64,000 nt of DNA from Heterocephalus glaber (lineage: Eukaryota; Chordata; Mammalia; Rodentia; Bathyergidae), in the NCBI RefSeq assembly GCF_000247695.1, contig NW_004624865.1:4488059-4552058 (forward strand), in the 5' to 3' direction. Under the pieces are notes generated by a model. It ran no database searches, was not told the DNA's origin, and saw only the letters and a program-made list of their open reading frames with translations. Position 1 is the first letter of the stretch. Every line of letters starts with the position of its first letter. Shown here one piece after another: positions 24,366 through 35,990 of this stretch. A program made the translations under genes and the position numbers.

Positions 24366-24447
24366 TTTTTTTGGGGGTACCGGGGATCGAACTCGGGACC
24401 TTGTGCTTTTGAGGTAGGTGGCAGAACCACTGAGCTAAATCCCTGGT
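24366..24447 (-). mobile_element. ID-type SINE
   Basis: Antisense copy inside an antisense L1. CTACCTTCTA-like flanks on both sides. Confidence 0.9.
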
Positions 24448-25154
24448 GTCTACCTTCTAGTTTTATTATCATTTCTTTTTTTTTCTGACTTTTAAAAATA
24501 TTAGTACATGTTGCAGTTCATGAAGTTTACAATCATTTTGGGAGTGGTTATATGTACATATTATAGCTTCTTTTTTTTTTTTTAAACCCTCTTCTACACT
24601 TTCCCTTCCCCTTCCCCCTCCATTTTAATTTTACTCATTCATTTAGTTATACTTTAGGTTTCTCATAGAAAAAAACATGCAGTACTTAACTTTCTGAGAC
24701 TGGCTTATTTCACTTAGCGTGATGGTCTTGAGTTCTATATATTTCCTGCAATGACATGATTTCTTTATGGATGAATAATACTCCATTGTGTATGTACACC
24801 ACAGTTCTTTTATCCATTCATCTGTTGATGGGTATCGAGGCTGTTTCCAGAGCTAAGCAGTTGTGAGTTGAGCTCTTATAATCATGGGCATGAACCTAAC
24901 AGTATGGTATGGTATCTTTAACTCCTTCCGAAATATACCCAGGACAAAGGTATAGCTTTGGGTCTCCTGGATCACACAGTTTTAGTTTTGGGAGAATCTC
25001 CAGTTTCCATAGAGACTATGCTAGTTTACATTCCCACCAGCAGTGTAGCAGGGTGTCCCCACACCCCGATTCTCACCTGCATTCATTGCTTTTTGTTTAT
25101 AGATGATAGTCATTTACGAGGTAAGATGACAATTTCAGGTTTTTGTTTTTTGAG

Positions 25155-25234
25155 TTTTTTGGTACCGGGGATCGAACTTGGGACCCGCACTTGAGAGGCA
25201 GGTGGCAGCACCACTGAGCTAAATCCCCGGCCCC
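25155..25234 (-). mobile_element. ID-type SINE with small deletion
   Basis: Antisense copy lacking the CCTTG after GGGAC, inside an L1. Confidence 0.9.
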
Positions 25235-25794
25235 TTAGTTGTTTTGATGGTAGTTCCTTAATGACTAAAGATGTTGAACAGGTTTTCATATACTTATTGA
25301 CCATTTGTACTTCTTTTGAAGTGTCAGGTTCATTTGCCCAGTTTTTGATTGGATTGTTGGTTGAGGTTAATTTTTTGAGTTTTTATATACTATATTCTAA
25401 ATATTAGTCCTTTGTCAGAAGAGTAGCTAGCATTAAAATTTCTTTCCCATTCAGTAGGCTATCTTTTCACTCTGTTGATTGCTTTGTTTGCTGTGCAGAA
25501 GCTTTGTAATTTGATATGGTCTTGTTTGGTGATTCTGATACTATTTCCTGTAAAACTGGAGTTCTATGTAGAAAGTCTTTCAGGTGTTTCCCTGTTTTAT
25601 CTTATAGAAGTTTCAAAGTTTCTGTTTTTATATCTTGGTCTTGGGTCCATTTTTATTTGATTTTAGTGCAGTGTCGGTTATCTAAATTTCAGTCTTCTAT
25701 TAACGGGTAGCCAGTTTTCCCAACAGCATTTTTAGAGAGGCTGTCTTTTCTCCCAAAATATGTTTTTAGCCCCTTTGTCAAAAATTAGATAGCT

Positions 25795-25872
25795 GGGCCG
25801 GGGATTTAACTCAGTGGCACTCCTTGCCTCCTGAGTTCAGTCCCCGGTACCACAAAAAACGGACAAACAAAC
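25795..25872 (+). mobile_element. ID-type SINE, sense, internally deleted
   Basis: The anticodon-arm region is missing (TCCTTGCCTCCTGAGTTCAG). A-box and B-box remain. Flanks TTAGATAGCTG and ATCAGATGGCTG. Confidence 0.87.
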
Positions 25873-26697
25873 AATCAGATGGCTGTAGGTGCATGGGGTT
25901 GTTTCTGTGTCTTCTGCTCGACTCCACCAGTATCTTTTGTTACTCCAGTTCATAGTATCACTTCAAAACTGGTGTTATGATACCTGTAGCTTTGCTCCTT
26001 TTGCTCAGGTTTGTTTTGCCTATCCTGAGTCCTTTGTTCTATATATATTTGAGGATTGTTTTTCCTCTTCTAGTGAAGAATGTTAGTGTATTAATAGGGA
26101 TTGCATTAAATGTGTAGGTTGCTTTTGATGATAATTGACAATTTCACTGTATTAGTTCTGATTCAAGAAGGGACGTCTTTCTGTTTTCTGATGTCTTCTT
26201 GAGTTTCTTTCTTCAGAGCTCTGTAATTTTCCTTATAGAGGTCTTTCACCTCCTTGGCTAAATTGATTCCTAGGTATTTGTTTTTTGAAGCTATTGTGAA
26301 TGGAGTTGTTTTCCTGATTTTTTTCTCATCAGGTTCATTATTGGTGTATAGTATGTTCATTCTGTAACCCTTAGTTTTTTCATCACCACCAAGATATATA
26401 CTTTTTCCTACTTTGATTTTAAATTTAATGTATGCTCATTTTTAAAAATGTATGCTCATTTAAAAAAATCTAGAAAGTACATAAAACTTAAAAGAAGAAA
26501 ATAAAAACCCAGTCAGTACAGCATCATTTTTTCCTGTTTTTCAAAGGATATTTGGCTTTGAGGGTGGGCTCCCTGGGATAGGATAGTCTTAGTTTTTCAT
26601 TTCCTCTTTGTAGGCACAAAATTAATGTTTGTTAAATGAGTAAGAACTTAGTGTTGTTGTATTTTGTTTCCTTTCTTCTTCCTCTTGAAAACATGTA

Positions 26698-26782
26698 TTT
26701 ATTTGGTAGTGCTGGAGGCTGATCCCACTGCCTGGCACCTGCTTCACGAGTGCTCTGTCGCTGCACCACACACCCAGCCCTG
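26698..26782 (-). mobile_element. Degraded ID-like SINE upstream of exon 2
   Basis: GGTAGTGCTGGAGGCTGATC and CACCACACACCCAGCCC give a weak ID outline about 170 bp before the exon. Confidence 0.55.
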
Positions 26783-26946
26783 GAGCCCCAGTGCTCCTGG
26801 CCAGGTGGAGGTGAGACCCCCTGAGGCTGGCCAGAGCTCCGGTGTTCCGGCGTGGCTCAGCATCTGTTCACTGGGAATGTACATGATAGAGTTTTAAGAC
26901 TTTTTAGAATGTTTAGAAATTATAAAAACTGTCTTTTTATTTTTAA

Positions 26947-27048
<102 letters not shown>

Positions 27049-27202
27049 TAAACTTCATATTTGATCATATAACTGTACTTGGACAAAAGATTTGTGTTTG
27101 ATTAATATAGTCCATAAGCTTATTAACTTAGTTAACACATTAGCTTATTAAATTTAAGAATATTTTAGTTTGTCATTTATTTTATGTAAAAACTGATATT
27201 TA

Positions 27203-27262
27203 CAGTGCCTGTTTACTTGAGACCCTGGGTTTGACCCCTAGTACCACAGGAAAAAAAAAGCC
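27203..27262 (+). mobile_element. Internally deleted ID-type SINE after exon 2
   Basis: B-box region CCTGGGTTTGACCCCTAG and an A9 tail. Flanks AAAACTGATATT and AAAACTAATATT. Confidence 0.78.
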
Positions 27263-28090
27263 AAAACTAATATTCTTTCGTTCTGAAGCAAAACCTCAGA
27301 ACTGAAGTGCAGTATGTAACATTCAAGATACGGTATAAATTATTAAGGCTATTTAGCTGTTTTAGGTTATTTATAGCAGTTTTAATTGAAGTTTTAAAGT
27401 AATATTGACAACTCTTAAGACTTAGATTTCAGTACCCAGAAAAAATAATAAGCTGTAATGTTTCTATAAATATGGACATTTTGGTCTAAAAAAAAAACCA
27501 GTGTGGGGATAACAGTTATCACATGTATTATGTTAACCCATCATAGCACATTATCATACATGTTTATCACATATATGTTAACATGTATTATAAACGTGTT
27601 TATACTGTATATCCATGTTTGTGTTAACCAGTTTGCCATTATTGATATCAAGGTAAATTGAGTTGAATTCTAAAGATTAGAAATTCTCCAAATGATTAAT
27701 ACATATCTTGTATCACCCTAGTAAGCTCTTTAATTTGGAATTGCCAGATACTAACTAGGGTATTTCCCCAATTAAACAATCTTGTCTTTAGTTACCATAC
27801 ATACACTGTACAGTTACTACTTTGTGAAGAAGTAGGCTGTCAGTCATTGCCAAGATTGTCCTTGCAAGTGATTTTTGTGGCAGCTTTCTGTCATAATTTA
27901 TAATGCACACCAGGATTACTTGGTTATCACTGTCAGCTGACATCAGATTTGCCAAGTAACACAGTTAGAACACAGAATAGCTTTAACTGTTGCTTTTTGG
28001 GAGTCCATATGTATGGGTTTGGTTCTTTAATATAAGGATACTGTGAATCTTAGGGGCTTTTGTTTGTTACTGTTTTTTGCTTGTTTATTT

Positions 28091-28147
28091 GTCAGTACTG
28101 AGAATTGAACCCAAGGCCTTTGCACTGAGGTACACCTTCAACCCCCT
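28091..28147 (-). mobile_element. Degraded ID-type SINE
   Basis: GTACTGAGAATTGAACCCAA and a shortened 5' half; first of a four-SINE cluster before exon 3. Confidence 0.65.
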
Positions 28148-28166
28148 TTTTCAAATTTTTAATTTT

Positions 28167-28298
28167 GGGGGTTTTTTTTGGTTTTTTTTGAGACAGGGTC
28201 TCACTATGTAGTTAAGGTTGACCTTGAACTCACTGTGTAGCGCCTTAATCTCATGGTAGTCCTCCTGCTTCAGCCTCCAGAATGCCACCACGCCCAGC
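28167..28298 (-). mobile_element. B1 SINE, antisense
   Basis: GAGACAGGGTCTCACTATGT body. Lies between the first and second copies of CAAATTTTTAATTTT. Confidence 0.88.
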
Positions 28299-28314
28299 TC
28301 AAATTTTTAATTTT

Positions 28315-28399
28315 TTTTTTTTTTGGTACTGGGGATTGAACTCAGGTCCTTGTGCTTGTGAGGCAGGCAGCGGAACCACTGAGCTAAATCCCTGGCCCC
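28315..28399 (-). mobile_element. ID-type SINE
   Basis: Antisense full copy between the second (28300-28314) and third (28400-28414) copies of CAAATTTTTAATTTT. Confidence 0.93.
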
Positions 28400-28411
28400 C
28401 AAATTTTTAAT

Positions 28412-28482
28412 TTTGAGACAAGGTCTTGCTAAGTTGTCCAGGCTGGGCTCAATTGTAATCCTCTGTTTCACCTTCCCAGAGA
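28412..28482 (-). mobile_element. Old B1-like fragment
   Basis: GAGACAAGGTCTTGCTAAG and CCAGGCTGGGCTCAATTG; truncated and diverged. Confidence 0.65.
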
Positions 28483-28594
28483 GGTTTAGAAGTTTGAATA
28501 GGAACCTTTAAAAACCAAAGTCCAGTATGTTGAAATGAAAATGTGTTTACAAATATGATTACTCATACATGGTGCTAATAAATGTGATGCTTGA

Positions 28595-28774
<180 letters not shown>

Positions 28775-28957
28775 TAGAGTGACTCTGGTGTGCCCCTGTT
28801 GCCCTGAGGTGGTAGTGGTGGTGGTTCTTTTTAGGTTCACAACAAAGTTGTTTTGGTTTTGTAATTTCCATTTCATGTATGTTGTCAGTATATAGCAGTG
28901 TAATATATTTGTGAGTGTTGACTTTGTGTCCTGCTCTTTTGCTTAATTTGTTTGAAT

Positions 28958-29046
28958 GTTTTTTTCTTTTTTTGATACTGGGGATCTAACTCAGATCCTT
29001 GCACTTACCAGGCAGGCCCGCCCCACTGAGCTGCATCCCCAGCCCC
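28958..29046 (-). mobile_element. ID-type SINE
   Basis: Antisense, partly shortened (CAGGCAGGCCCGCCCCACTG), within an L1. Confidence 0.88.
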
Positions 29047-29344
29047 TTGTTCTAATAGTTTTTGGTGAAATATTTTGGGTTTTTCTGTCCATAAGTCATA
29101 CAAAGACAGCTGGGTAGAGACTATTTTTTTTTCTCCTCCCTTTTTTTCCCCTTCCCTCCTCTCCCTTCCCCCTGCCTCTGCTACAGCTAGAATTCTAGTG
29201 GTGTGGTGAACAAAAGTGGCATAACCAGGCTTTGCCTTGTTTCTCAGAGAAAAAGCTTTTAGACTTTCATTAATGAGTAGGATGTTCACCAAGGGTATTT
29301 ACTATATGCTATTTATATATTGGGGTAGTTTTTCTAGGTTTGTT

Positions 29345-29436
29345 TTGTTTTGTTCGTTTTTTGATACCAGGGATCGAACTCAGGTCCTTGCGCTTGCGAG
29401 GCAGGCGGTGGAACCACTGAGCTAAATCCCTGGCCC
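29345..29436 (-). mobile_element. ID-type SINE
   Basis: Antisense copy. TTTTTCTAGRTTTGTT occurs on both sides. Confidence 0.92.
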
Positions 29437-29805
29437 TTTTTCCTTTTTCTAGATTTGTTGAGTTTTGTTATTTTAATTACTAACAGGCATTGAATATTGT
29501 TAAATGCTTTTTCTGCGTCATGATTATATGTGTTTTCCCCTCTGGCTTCTGTCAGTGTGGTGTTATTAGCATTGATTAATTTTTCCTCTGTTTAGCTGTC
29601 CTTGCATTTCAGCAATAAATTTCACCTGATTATGGTGTTTAAGTTTTAATATATTGCTGAGTTAGGTTTGCTAGCAGTTTGTTGATGATTTTTTTTTATA
29701 AGGAATTTTGGTCTGTAGTTTATCTTTGTATCAGTGTAATGCTGATTTCACAGGATAAATTAAAAGATGCTCTTTCTTCTTCAATTTTTTGGAAGAATTT
29801 GAGAA

Positions 29806-30090
29806 ACAGAGAATACCCAGAAATGAAAGTAGGGATATTTCTACTGATTCTACAAAAATAAAAAGGATTAGGAGAATTCTATGACAAATGTTTTGCTAGC
29901 AAATTGGATAACCTAGATAAATGAGTTCCTAGAAACACAAAACCTGATGACATTGAATTACAAATGAATAGAAAATTTAAAGAGAGCTGTAGCTAATAAG
30001 GAGATGAGTCAGTAATCAAAAATATTCCCAACACCAAAACAGGCCTTGGACCCAGTGATGTCATTGGTGATTTGTACCAAACTATCAGCC
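29806..30090 (+). mobile_element. L1 ORF2 segment, inverted sense arm
   Basis: Sense-strand L1 ORF2 text: AATAAAAAGGATTAGGAGAA, then GAGTTCCTAGAAACACAAAA and CCTTGGACCCAGTGATG. It comes from a part of ORF2 upstream of the region in 28820-29805 but in the opposite orientation. Confidence 0.8.
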
Positions 30091-30492
30091 TGTTTATGTC
30101 TTTGGATCTACAACTGCAAGTAAATGTGACTGGGAGGAGAGATTTATTTCTGTCACTTTACTATTTGATTTCTGTATGTCTTATAGCTCCTTTTCTGTAC
30201 TCTGGACTCCTTTTGCATTTAGTTGACTTTTTGTAGTGATACTTTTAAATTCCTTTCATCTTTTCTTTTGTAGATATTCTGTAACTCTTTCCTTTGTTGT
30301 TGCCATGTCGATTACATTTAACATCCTAAAGTTATTACATCCTAATTCCAGTTTATACCAGCTTAACTTCAATAGCATACTAAAATTCTGCTCCTTCAGC
30401 AGCTCTTTTCTTACCTGTTTCAGTTGTTGCTGTCACAGAATTACTTCTTTATACATCATGTGACCTAAAACATAAACTTCACTGTTACTACC

Positions 30493-30576
30493 TTTTTTTT
30501 TTGGTACTGGGAATTGAACTTGGGACCTTGTGCTTGCTAGGCAGGCGACAGCACCACTGAGCTAAATTCCCAGCCC
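30493..30576 (-). mobile_element. ID-type SINE
   Basis: Antisense copy with a T10 tail. Flanks CACTGTTACTA and CACTGTAATTACT. Confidence 0.9.
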
Positions 30577-30780
30577 ACTGTAATTACTTTTAATTCATCA
30601 GTCTCTTAAATTACGTAGAAAATAATGGACTTATAAACCAAAGTCAAAATAGTGCTAGCTTTTATACTTAATATTTAAATATATTAGTCTCATGTTATCT
30701 AGAAAGCAAGAAGTACAATTAAAAACTGCTGTAACAATAATACTAGCTGTTTATTTATGTGTTTTATTAATTAACTTAGT

Positions 30781-30846
30781 TGTTGGGGATCAAATCCAGG
30801 GCCTCACACAGGCTAAGCAGGCTCTCTGCCACTGAGCTACAACCCA
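30781..30846 (-). mobile_element. Old ID-type SINE
   Basis: GGGGATCAAATCCAGGGCC to CACTGAGCTACAACCC, without a clear tail. Confidence 0.7.
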
Positions 30847-31183
30847 TGTATTTACCTTTATTGAGATCTTTATTTCTTCATATGAGTTATTGTTTAGATG
30901 GTATCTTTTCATTAACCCTGCAAGACTCTTCTGACCACTTCTTGCAGGTCAGGTCTGGTAGCAGTGTCCATTAGCTGTTTTTTATCTGGCAATGTCTTAA
31001 TTTTCCTCTCAGTTTTGAAGGACAGTTTTGTCATATTGTGAATGTATTGTTTGTTTGTTTTTAACTGCTTAGCACTTTGAATGTATTGGCCTATCATATT
31101 CTGGTGTCCAAAGTTTCTGATCAGAAATATATATAAAATTTTAGCGGATTCCTGGTATCTGACAAGTTTTTTCTGTCTTACTG

Positions 31184-31272
31184 TTTTTTTGTTTTGGTAC
31201 CAGGGATCAAACTCGGGTCCTTCCATTTGCGAGGCAGGCGGCGGTGGAACCACTGAGCTAAATCCCTGGCCC
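31184..31272 (-). mobile_element. ID-type SINE
   Basis: Antisense copy inside L1M. CTGTCTTACT on both flanks. Confidence 0.92.
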
Positions 31273-31679
31273 TGTCTTACTTCTTTTGAGGTTCATTTTT
31301 TTGTCTTTGATTTTCATGTGATTATAATGTTTCTCCTTATGGATTTCTCTTGAGTTCATTTTACTTGGATTTCATTGACCTTGGATGCATATGTTCATGT
31401 CTTTATATCTGTTACATTTTGGGACTTTTCGCTATTTGATACCTGCTCAGCCTTGCTTCTCTCATCTCCTGGTAGTCCCATAGGTGTGTGTTGCTCCGGC
31501 TAAAGTATCATTTGTGTTTTTAGTTGGTTCACTTTTCTTCAGACTTTTTCCTTCCTGTTCCTTAAATGCACTAATTTCCGTGCCATGCTATTCAGAAGAT
31601 TGCTGATTCTTCTGCCTGCTCAGATCTGCCTTTGAATCCCTTTTGTGAGTTTTTTAATTTCAGTTGTTGTATTTTTCTT

Positions 31680-31773
31680 TCTTTTTGTTTTTTTTTTTTG
31701 GTACCGGGGATGAAACTTGGGTCCTTGTGCTTGCGAGGCAGGTGCCAGAACCACTGAGCTAAATCCCCGGCTC
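31680..31773 (-). mobile_element. ID-type SINE
   Basis: Antisense copy inside L1M. Duplications GTTGTTGTATTTTTC. Confidence 0.92.
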
Positions 31774-34150
31774 GTTGTTGTATTTTTCAACTCGAGAATT
31801 TTCTTGTTTTCTTTTTAGGTTTTCTCTTTTACTGACTTCTGTTTTTTCAAACAGTGCCTTCTTACCTTTATCCATGTCTTCCTTTTGTTCCTCAAGCATA
31901 TTTATGACAGTTGTTTGAAAGTCTTTGTCAAGTAGATCTGCCATCAGTTCTTTCTTTCCCAGGGACAGCATCTGTTGATTCTTTTCTTATGAATATCTGT
32001 ATCCTTCTATGTCTTTGTATGCCTTCAGAGTTCTGTGTTGATACTGGGCATGTGAATCTGATAGTGTGATATGTCTGGAATTTAGCTTCTTCCTCTTTCC
32101 TAGCGCTTGCTGTATTGTGTATGTGTTTTAATTACTGTAGACTGTGTCTACTGTATCACCCTAAAGTGTAAGTTTAAGATTTTCTTGGGTCTTTTCTAGG
32201 CCAGCAGTTTTTCTTGGATATCCACACTCACTTTCTGATTTTCCTGTTTTGAATGTCTAGTCCTTAAAATCTGGTTCCCATAAGGGCAACAAGTTGAAAA
32301 TAAAGGGGTAAAAAAAGTGTACTGAACTTTCAGAGCTCCTGGGTATCACTTCAGCATGAGAGGGAGGGGCTTGCTGCTGTGAGGGAGGTGGGTGACAGTA
32401 ACTGCCTGTCCCTCTTGCATAGCTGTGTGAGCAGCTATGATCAGAGTTATCAGAGTGGACGTCCTTTTATGCTCCCTGGTTCCCTTGGGCTATGTGGAGG
32501 TTGCTGTAGGAACACAGAGCACAGCTGTCCGCCAAGGGGCGGGGACCTGGGCCAGGCAGCTAGGACTGTGCTAAGGACCGAAATTTGTCAGAACTAACCA
32601 CCATGTTAGTCCATGCCTTCCCCTGGAAGACGCAAGCCTTCGTAGACTCCAGAGTTCCAAATCTTCGTTTCAGACAGATTCCTCCAGTGCAGATGCAGTC
32701 TAGGTGGGGGCACAAATTTCTGTTGTGCCTTCCTCTCCCATCTTCTCAGAATCTCTTGCTGTCTAGATTAGTGGCTCTTCTCCAGCAGCACTTGAAATAT
32801 TTCACTTTGTTCTTTCTGTTCGCATGGTTTTTGAGGAGAAATTCTCATCTCTGTTCCTGTGTGAGCCCCACCCCGCAGCTTCTTTCTGGGTCTTTCATTT
32901 TTGAGTTCTGTAGCTGAAAGTGATGTGCCTACATGTAGTTTCTTTGGCCTAAGTCCTCCTTGGTGTTCTTTGAACTTTTCTGGATCTATGAATTGACCTG
33001 ATATTAATTTGGGGAAATTTTGAGCCATTATTTCAAATACTTCTTTGTTGTTTTTTCTCTGTCTTCTGACATTTCCAGTACATGTATATTGCACCTTTAG
33101 TTGTACCATAAACCTTGGATATTCTCTTCTGATATTGTTCAGTCTCTGGTTTTTTTGAGCTTTGGAGGTACCTACTGATATATCCCCAAACTCAAGGTTC
33201 TTTCCCAGCCATGTCTAGTTTACTAATGAGCCCATCAGAAGCATTTTTCATGTCTTTTGCAGTGCTTTTGATCTCTAGAATTTCTGTCTTTCTACCTGCA
33301 TCCCTCCCCTTGTCCTTGCACGTTGCCCACTGTGTCCATTTGGCCCCTACCATATTAACCGCTGTTCTTTCACATTTCCAGTCTGATAATTCCAGCATCC
33401 CTGCCATGTATCATTCCGATTTTTGCTATCTCTTCAAGTTACATTTTTGCCATCAAGTGTGCCTTGTGATATTTTTCTTCACGGCTAGGCATGGTGCACT
33501 GGATGGAGGGAACTACTGTTAAGTAGACCTTTAGGACTGTGGCGCAGGAGGGAGGGACATGTTCACAGTGTACAGCCCTGTGATGAGATTGCAGTCTTCT
33601 AGTGGACCTAGGCCTCTGGACTGTGAACTTCAGAAGTGCTTCTCCTCCCCTCCCTAGAGGTGGGGCAGGGTGGCTAGAGTGTGCCGTAGTTGTGTATTCC
33701 CTTCCCCAAGTTCCTCAGCTCTCAGTACAGCTTTTTTTCCTAAGAGCAGACTTTGTTAGGAGCAGCGATCCCGGCACATTTCAGAATGGTCCCTTCCCCT
33801 TTCCCTGCTAGAAGCTTTTTAGCATAGGAGGATTTTCCCTCATTATTTACTGTGGGGACCTGGTTGACCACTTGGATGTAAAACTTACTAAGGTAGGTGC
33901 CACCCTTTGACTGGGCCTCTCTAGCCTTTATTTCTCAGGCTTGACCACGCTTGGCCTCCACAGCTGGCTGGTTGCAGTTCAGGTTGCCTGCTCCACTAAG
34001 GTGGCTGCTCCTTGGGCTCTGACCTGGAATCCCTGGCTCCCTCTGCTCAGCCTTGGAGCCCTGTGACCTGGCTTACCTCCTCTTTCCTGGCCAGAAAAAG
34101 ATGTTGATGTTCAGTCTGCGCAGCTTTTCACATTGTTACTGGGATGGAAT

Positions 34151-35268
34151 AATGGCTTTAGGCTCTTCACCCACGGAGCCAGAAATGTTAGCAGGCACAT
34201 GGTTAGCATATACTTAAAGGGATGTACTCAGAACAGTGCCATCTGATGTGGGATGAAAGAACTGAGAGGTTGGTCTGGAGCACATTTAAGGAAAATACTG
34301 CCCTTGAAAATGGTAACATTTTATTGTTTGCTTGTGTTCTTTGATTTTTAGTGAAAATGGTGACGCTTCAGATTTTTGATGTTCTAGTGGGAACAGTGAG
34401 GTTAGGTTATAGGACAATTGAATTACTAAAGATCTTACAGGGAAAATATAGAGTAGATGCAGCCATTAGTTGTGCTGTTTTCTAACTCAGAGGTAATGGT
34501 GAGCATAGGCATAAATCTTTCTCTGAGTTTTGACCTAAAGAGTAGAGGCAGTAATACCTGTTATGAGGGCATTGAGGGCAACAAGTGGACTAATGCAGTA
34601 GACAAGCCTGGTTACAGAGTCCCTGAGGGTTATCTGTTAGCATGGCCTGTTTGGGATATGGACCCATACTGTGGTATGTGTATTTTACATGGATACGCTG
34701 TTTCTAAATGCTTACGATGCCGAGTAGCTATGGAAGAGATGCTAGAATTTGGAAAGAAGTGTGACAGCCCCTATTTATCATGTTCTCATGTCACAGTATT
34801 CACTGTGTTAATTCAGTCATTATGATTCAATATGTTGAAGGAAAGAAAGGAAAATATACAGATATGAAAGGCTTTCATTTTTGTTATTAATTTTCCATCT
34901 TAGCCACAAAATATGCAGAAGCAAAGTCATATGATTTTTGAAATGAAAAATATTTTAACATTCCATTAATCTGATGACCTGACCCAAGAGCTTGTGGCAT
35001 GTTTGTTTTGGCTTTATTTCTTGGCTCTGTTACCTTACGCAGGGAGTCTTTAAAAGATGAATAAAGTTGTAAAGGAAAAGTCCAGGTTCTTCTTCCATCC
35101 ATAGCCTTTGAAATTGATTTGTGTGTAGTAAGTTACTGTGATGGCTTTGTAGGGAAAGTTCCACATTTGACACATCTTTTGATTATGGTCTTCTAATTAT
35201 TTGAAGGAAGACTCATAAAGTCAGTGCAAGTTTTTCTTTCCCTGTGAAATGCTTTTTCTGGTCAAGTT
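34151..35268. other. Unique intron 3
   Basis: No gene or clear repeat. A 122-codon frame at 34457-34825 has no recognisable domain. Confidence 0.5.
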
Positions 35269-35284
35269 AAAAATGCATTCCCTA

Positions 35285-35385
35285 GGGCCGGGGATTTAGC
35301 TCTGTGGTTCTGCCGCCTGCCTTGCAAGCGCAAGGTCCCGAGTTTGATCCCCAGTACCAAAACCAAAATCAAAACCAAACCAAAC
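35285..35385 (+). mobile_element. ID-type SINE, sense
   Basis: GGGCCGGGGATTTAGCTCTG start and an A/C-rich tail of repeated AAACC units. Duplications AAAAATGCATTCCCT (35269-35283) and AAAAATGTATTCCCT (35386-35400). Confidence 0.92.
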
Positions 35386-35402
35386 AAAAATGTATTCCCT
35401 CA

Positions 35403-35547
35403 AGGAAGGAAGGGAGAAGAAAAAAAGTGAAAATAGAAGGAAAAAATGGAAACAGCTTCTGTACATAGGAAGGGGAGGGGGCTTGAGAGGAGGAGATGGG
35501 ATAAAATAAAATTTATTTATTTATTTTTAAAAATTAAATTTATTTTA
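35403..35547 (+). mobile_element. Very short L1 3' UTR insertion
   Basis: About 145 bp of polypurine L1 3' UTR (GGAAGGGGAGGGGGCTTGAG) and an A/T-rich tail with TTTATTTATTTA, between AAAATGTATTCCCTCA copies at 35387-35402 and 35549-35564. Confidence 0.82.
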
Positions 35548-35639
35548 AAAAATGTATTCCCTCATAGGGCCCATTAATCAGTTTCTACAGATAAAATTCT
35601 CCCTGTAAATGTGACTGTGGTATGTCGCCGGTGTACTGC

Positions 35640-35990
35640 AGTGCGTGAGGCATTGGCTATAGAGGCAGGCTGCTTGTTGAATTCTGCCTGCACACTAGCT
35701 AGTGTGACTTCAGCCAAGTTACCCAGTGTCTTTGCCCCTCAGTTTGTTTCTTTTTCTTTTTTTTTTTTTTTTGGTACCGGGGATCAAACTCAGGTCCTTC
35801 TGCTTTTGAGGCAGGCGACAGAGCCACTGAGCTAAATCCCCGGCCCTAACCCCTCAGTTTGTTAGGTGGTAAGTGAAGCTAACAGTGGCATTCATACCTT
35901 ATAGGATTCCTGTGACAGATATGACAATGTGTAAAAAGCCCATAGAATGGCCCTTGTGTCCTAGTCATGTTGAGTAAGTGTTAGCAGTTA
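35640..35990 (-). repeat. MIR SINE relic, split by an ID
   Basis: AGTGTGACTTCAGCCAAGTT, CCCCTCAGTTTG and GAGTAAGTGTTAGCAGTTA match the antisense MIR. The ID at 35748 interrupts it. Confidence 0.72.
35748..35847 (-). mobile_element. ID-type SINE inside a MIR
   Basis: Antisense copy. CCCCTCAGTTTGTT on both flanks. Confidence 0.93.

Larger units (their letters stand above)
24217..26385 (-). mobile_element. Antisense L1 with several nested IDs
   Basis: 3' UTR-type sequences lie at 24217-24365 and 24449-24640 (type B tail signature TTAGTACATGTTGCAGTTCA). ORF2 C-terminal and reverse transcriptase text runs to about 26385. The minus strand at 26360-26163 gives ASKNKYLGINLAKEVKDLYK, the L1 reverse transcriptase end. 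IDs at 24366, 25155 and 25795 interrupt it. Confidence 0.83.
28820..29805 (-). mobile_element. L1 ORF2 segment, antisense arm of an inverted L1
   Basis: Antisense L1 reverse transcriptase text, for example GAAAAAGCTTTTAGACTTTC and ATGCTTTTTCTGCGTCATGA. IDs sit within it at 28958-29046 and 29340-29436. It meets a sense L1 segment at about 29806. It begins about 95 bp after ROCK2 exon 3. Confidence 0.82.
30880..34150 (-). mobile_element. Old antisense L1M/HAL1 elements, two in series
   Basis: Two runs of ORF1-region plus 5'-UTR-like L1M sequence, about 30880-32830 and 32830-34150. Cues include ATTCTTCTGCCTGCTCAGAT, TTATGACAGTTGTTTGAAAG, and in the second run AGCCATTATTTCAAATACTT and GGTTGACCACTTGGATGTAA. 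IDs interrupt at 31184 and 31686. The second run repeats the type of sequence expected at the start of the first, suggesting two elements rather than one. Confidence 0.62.
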
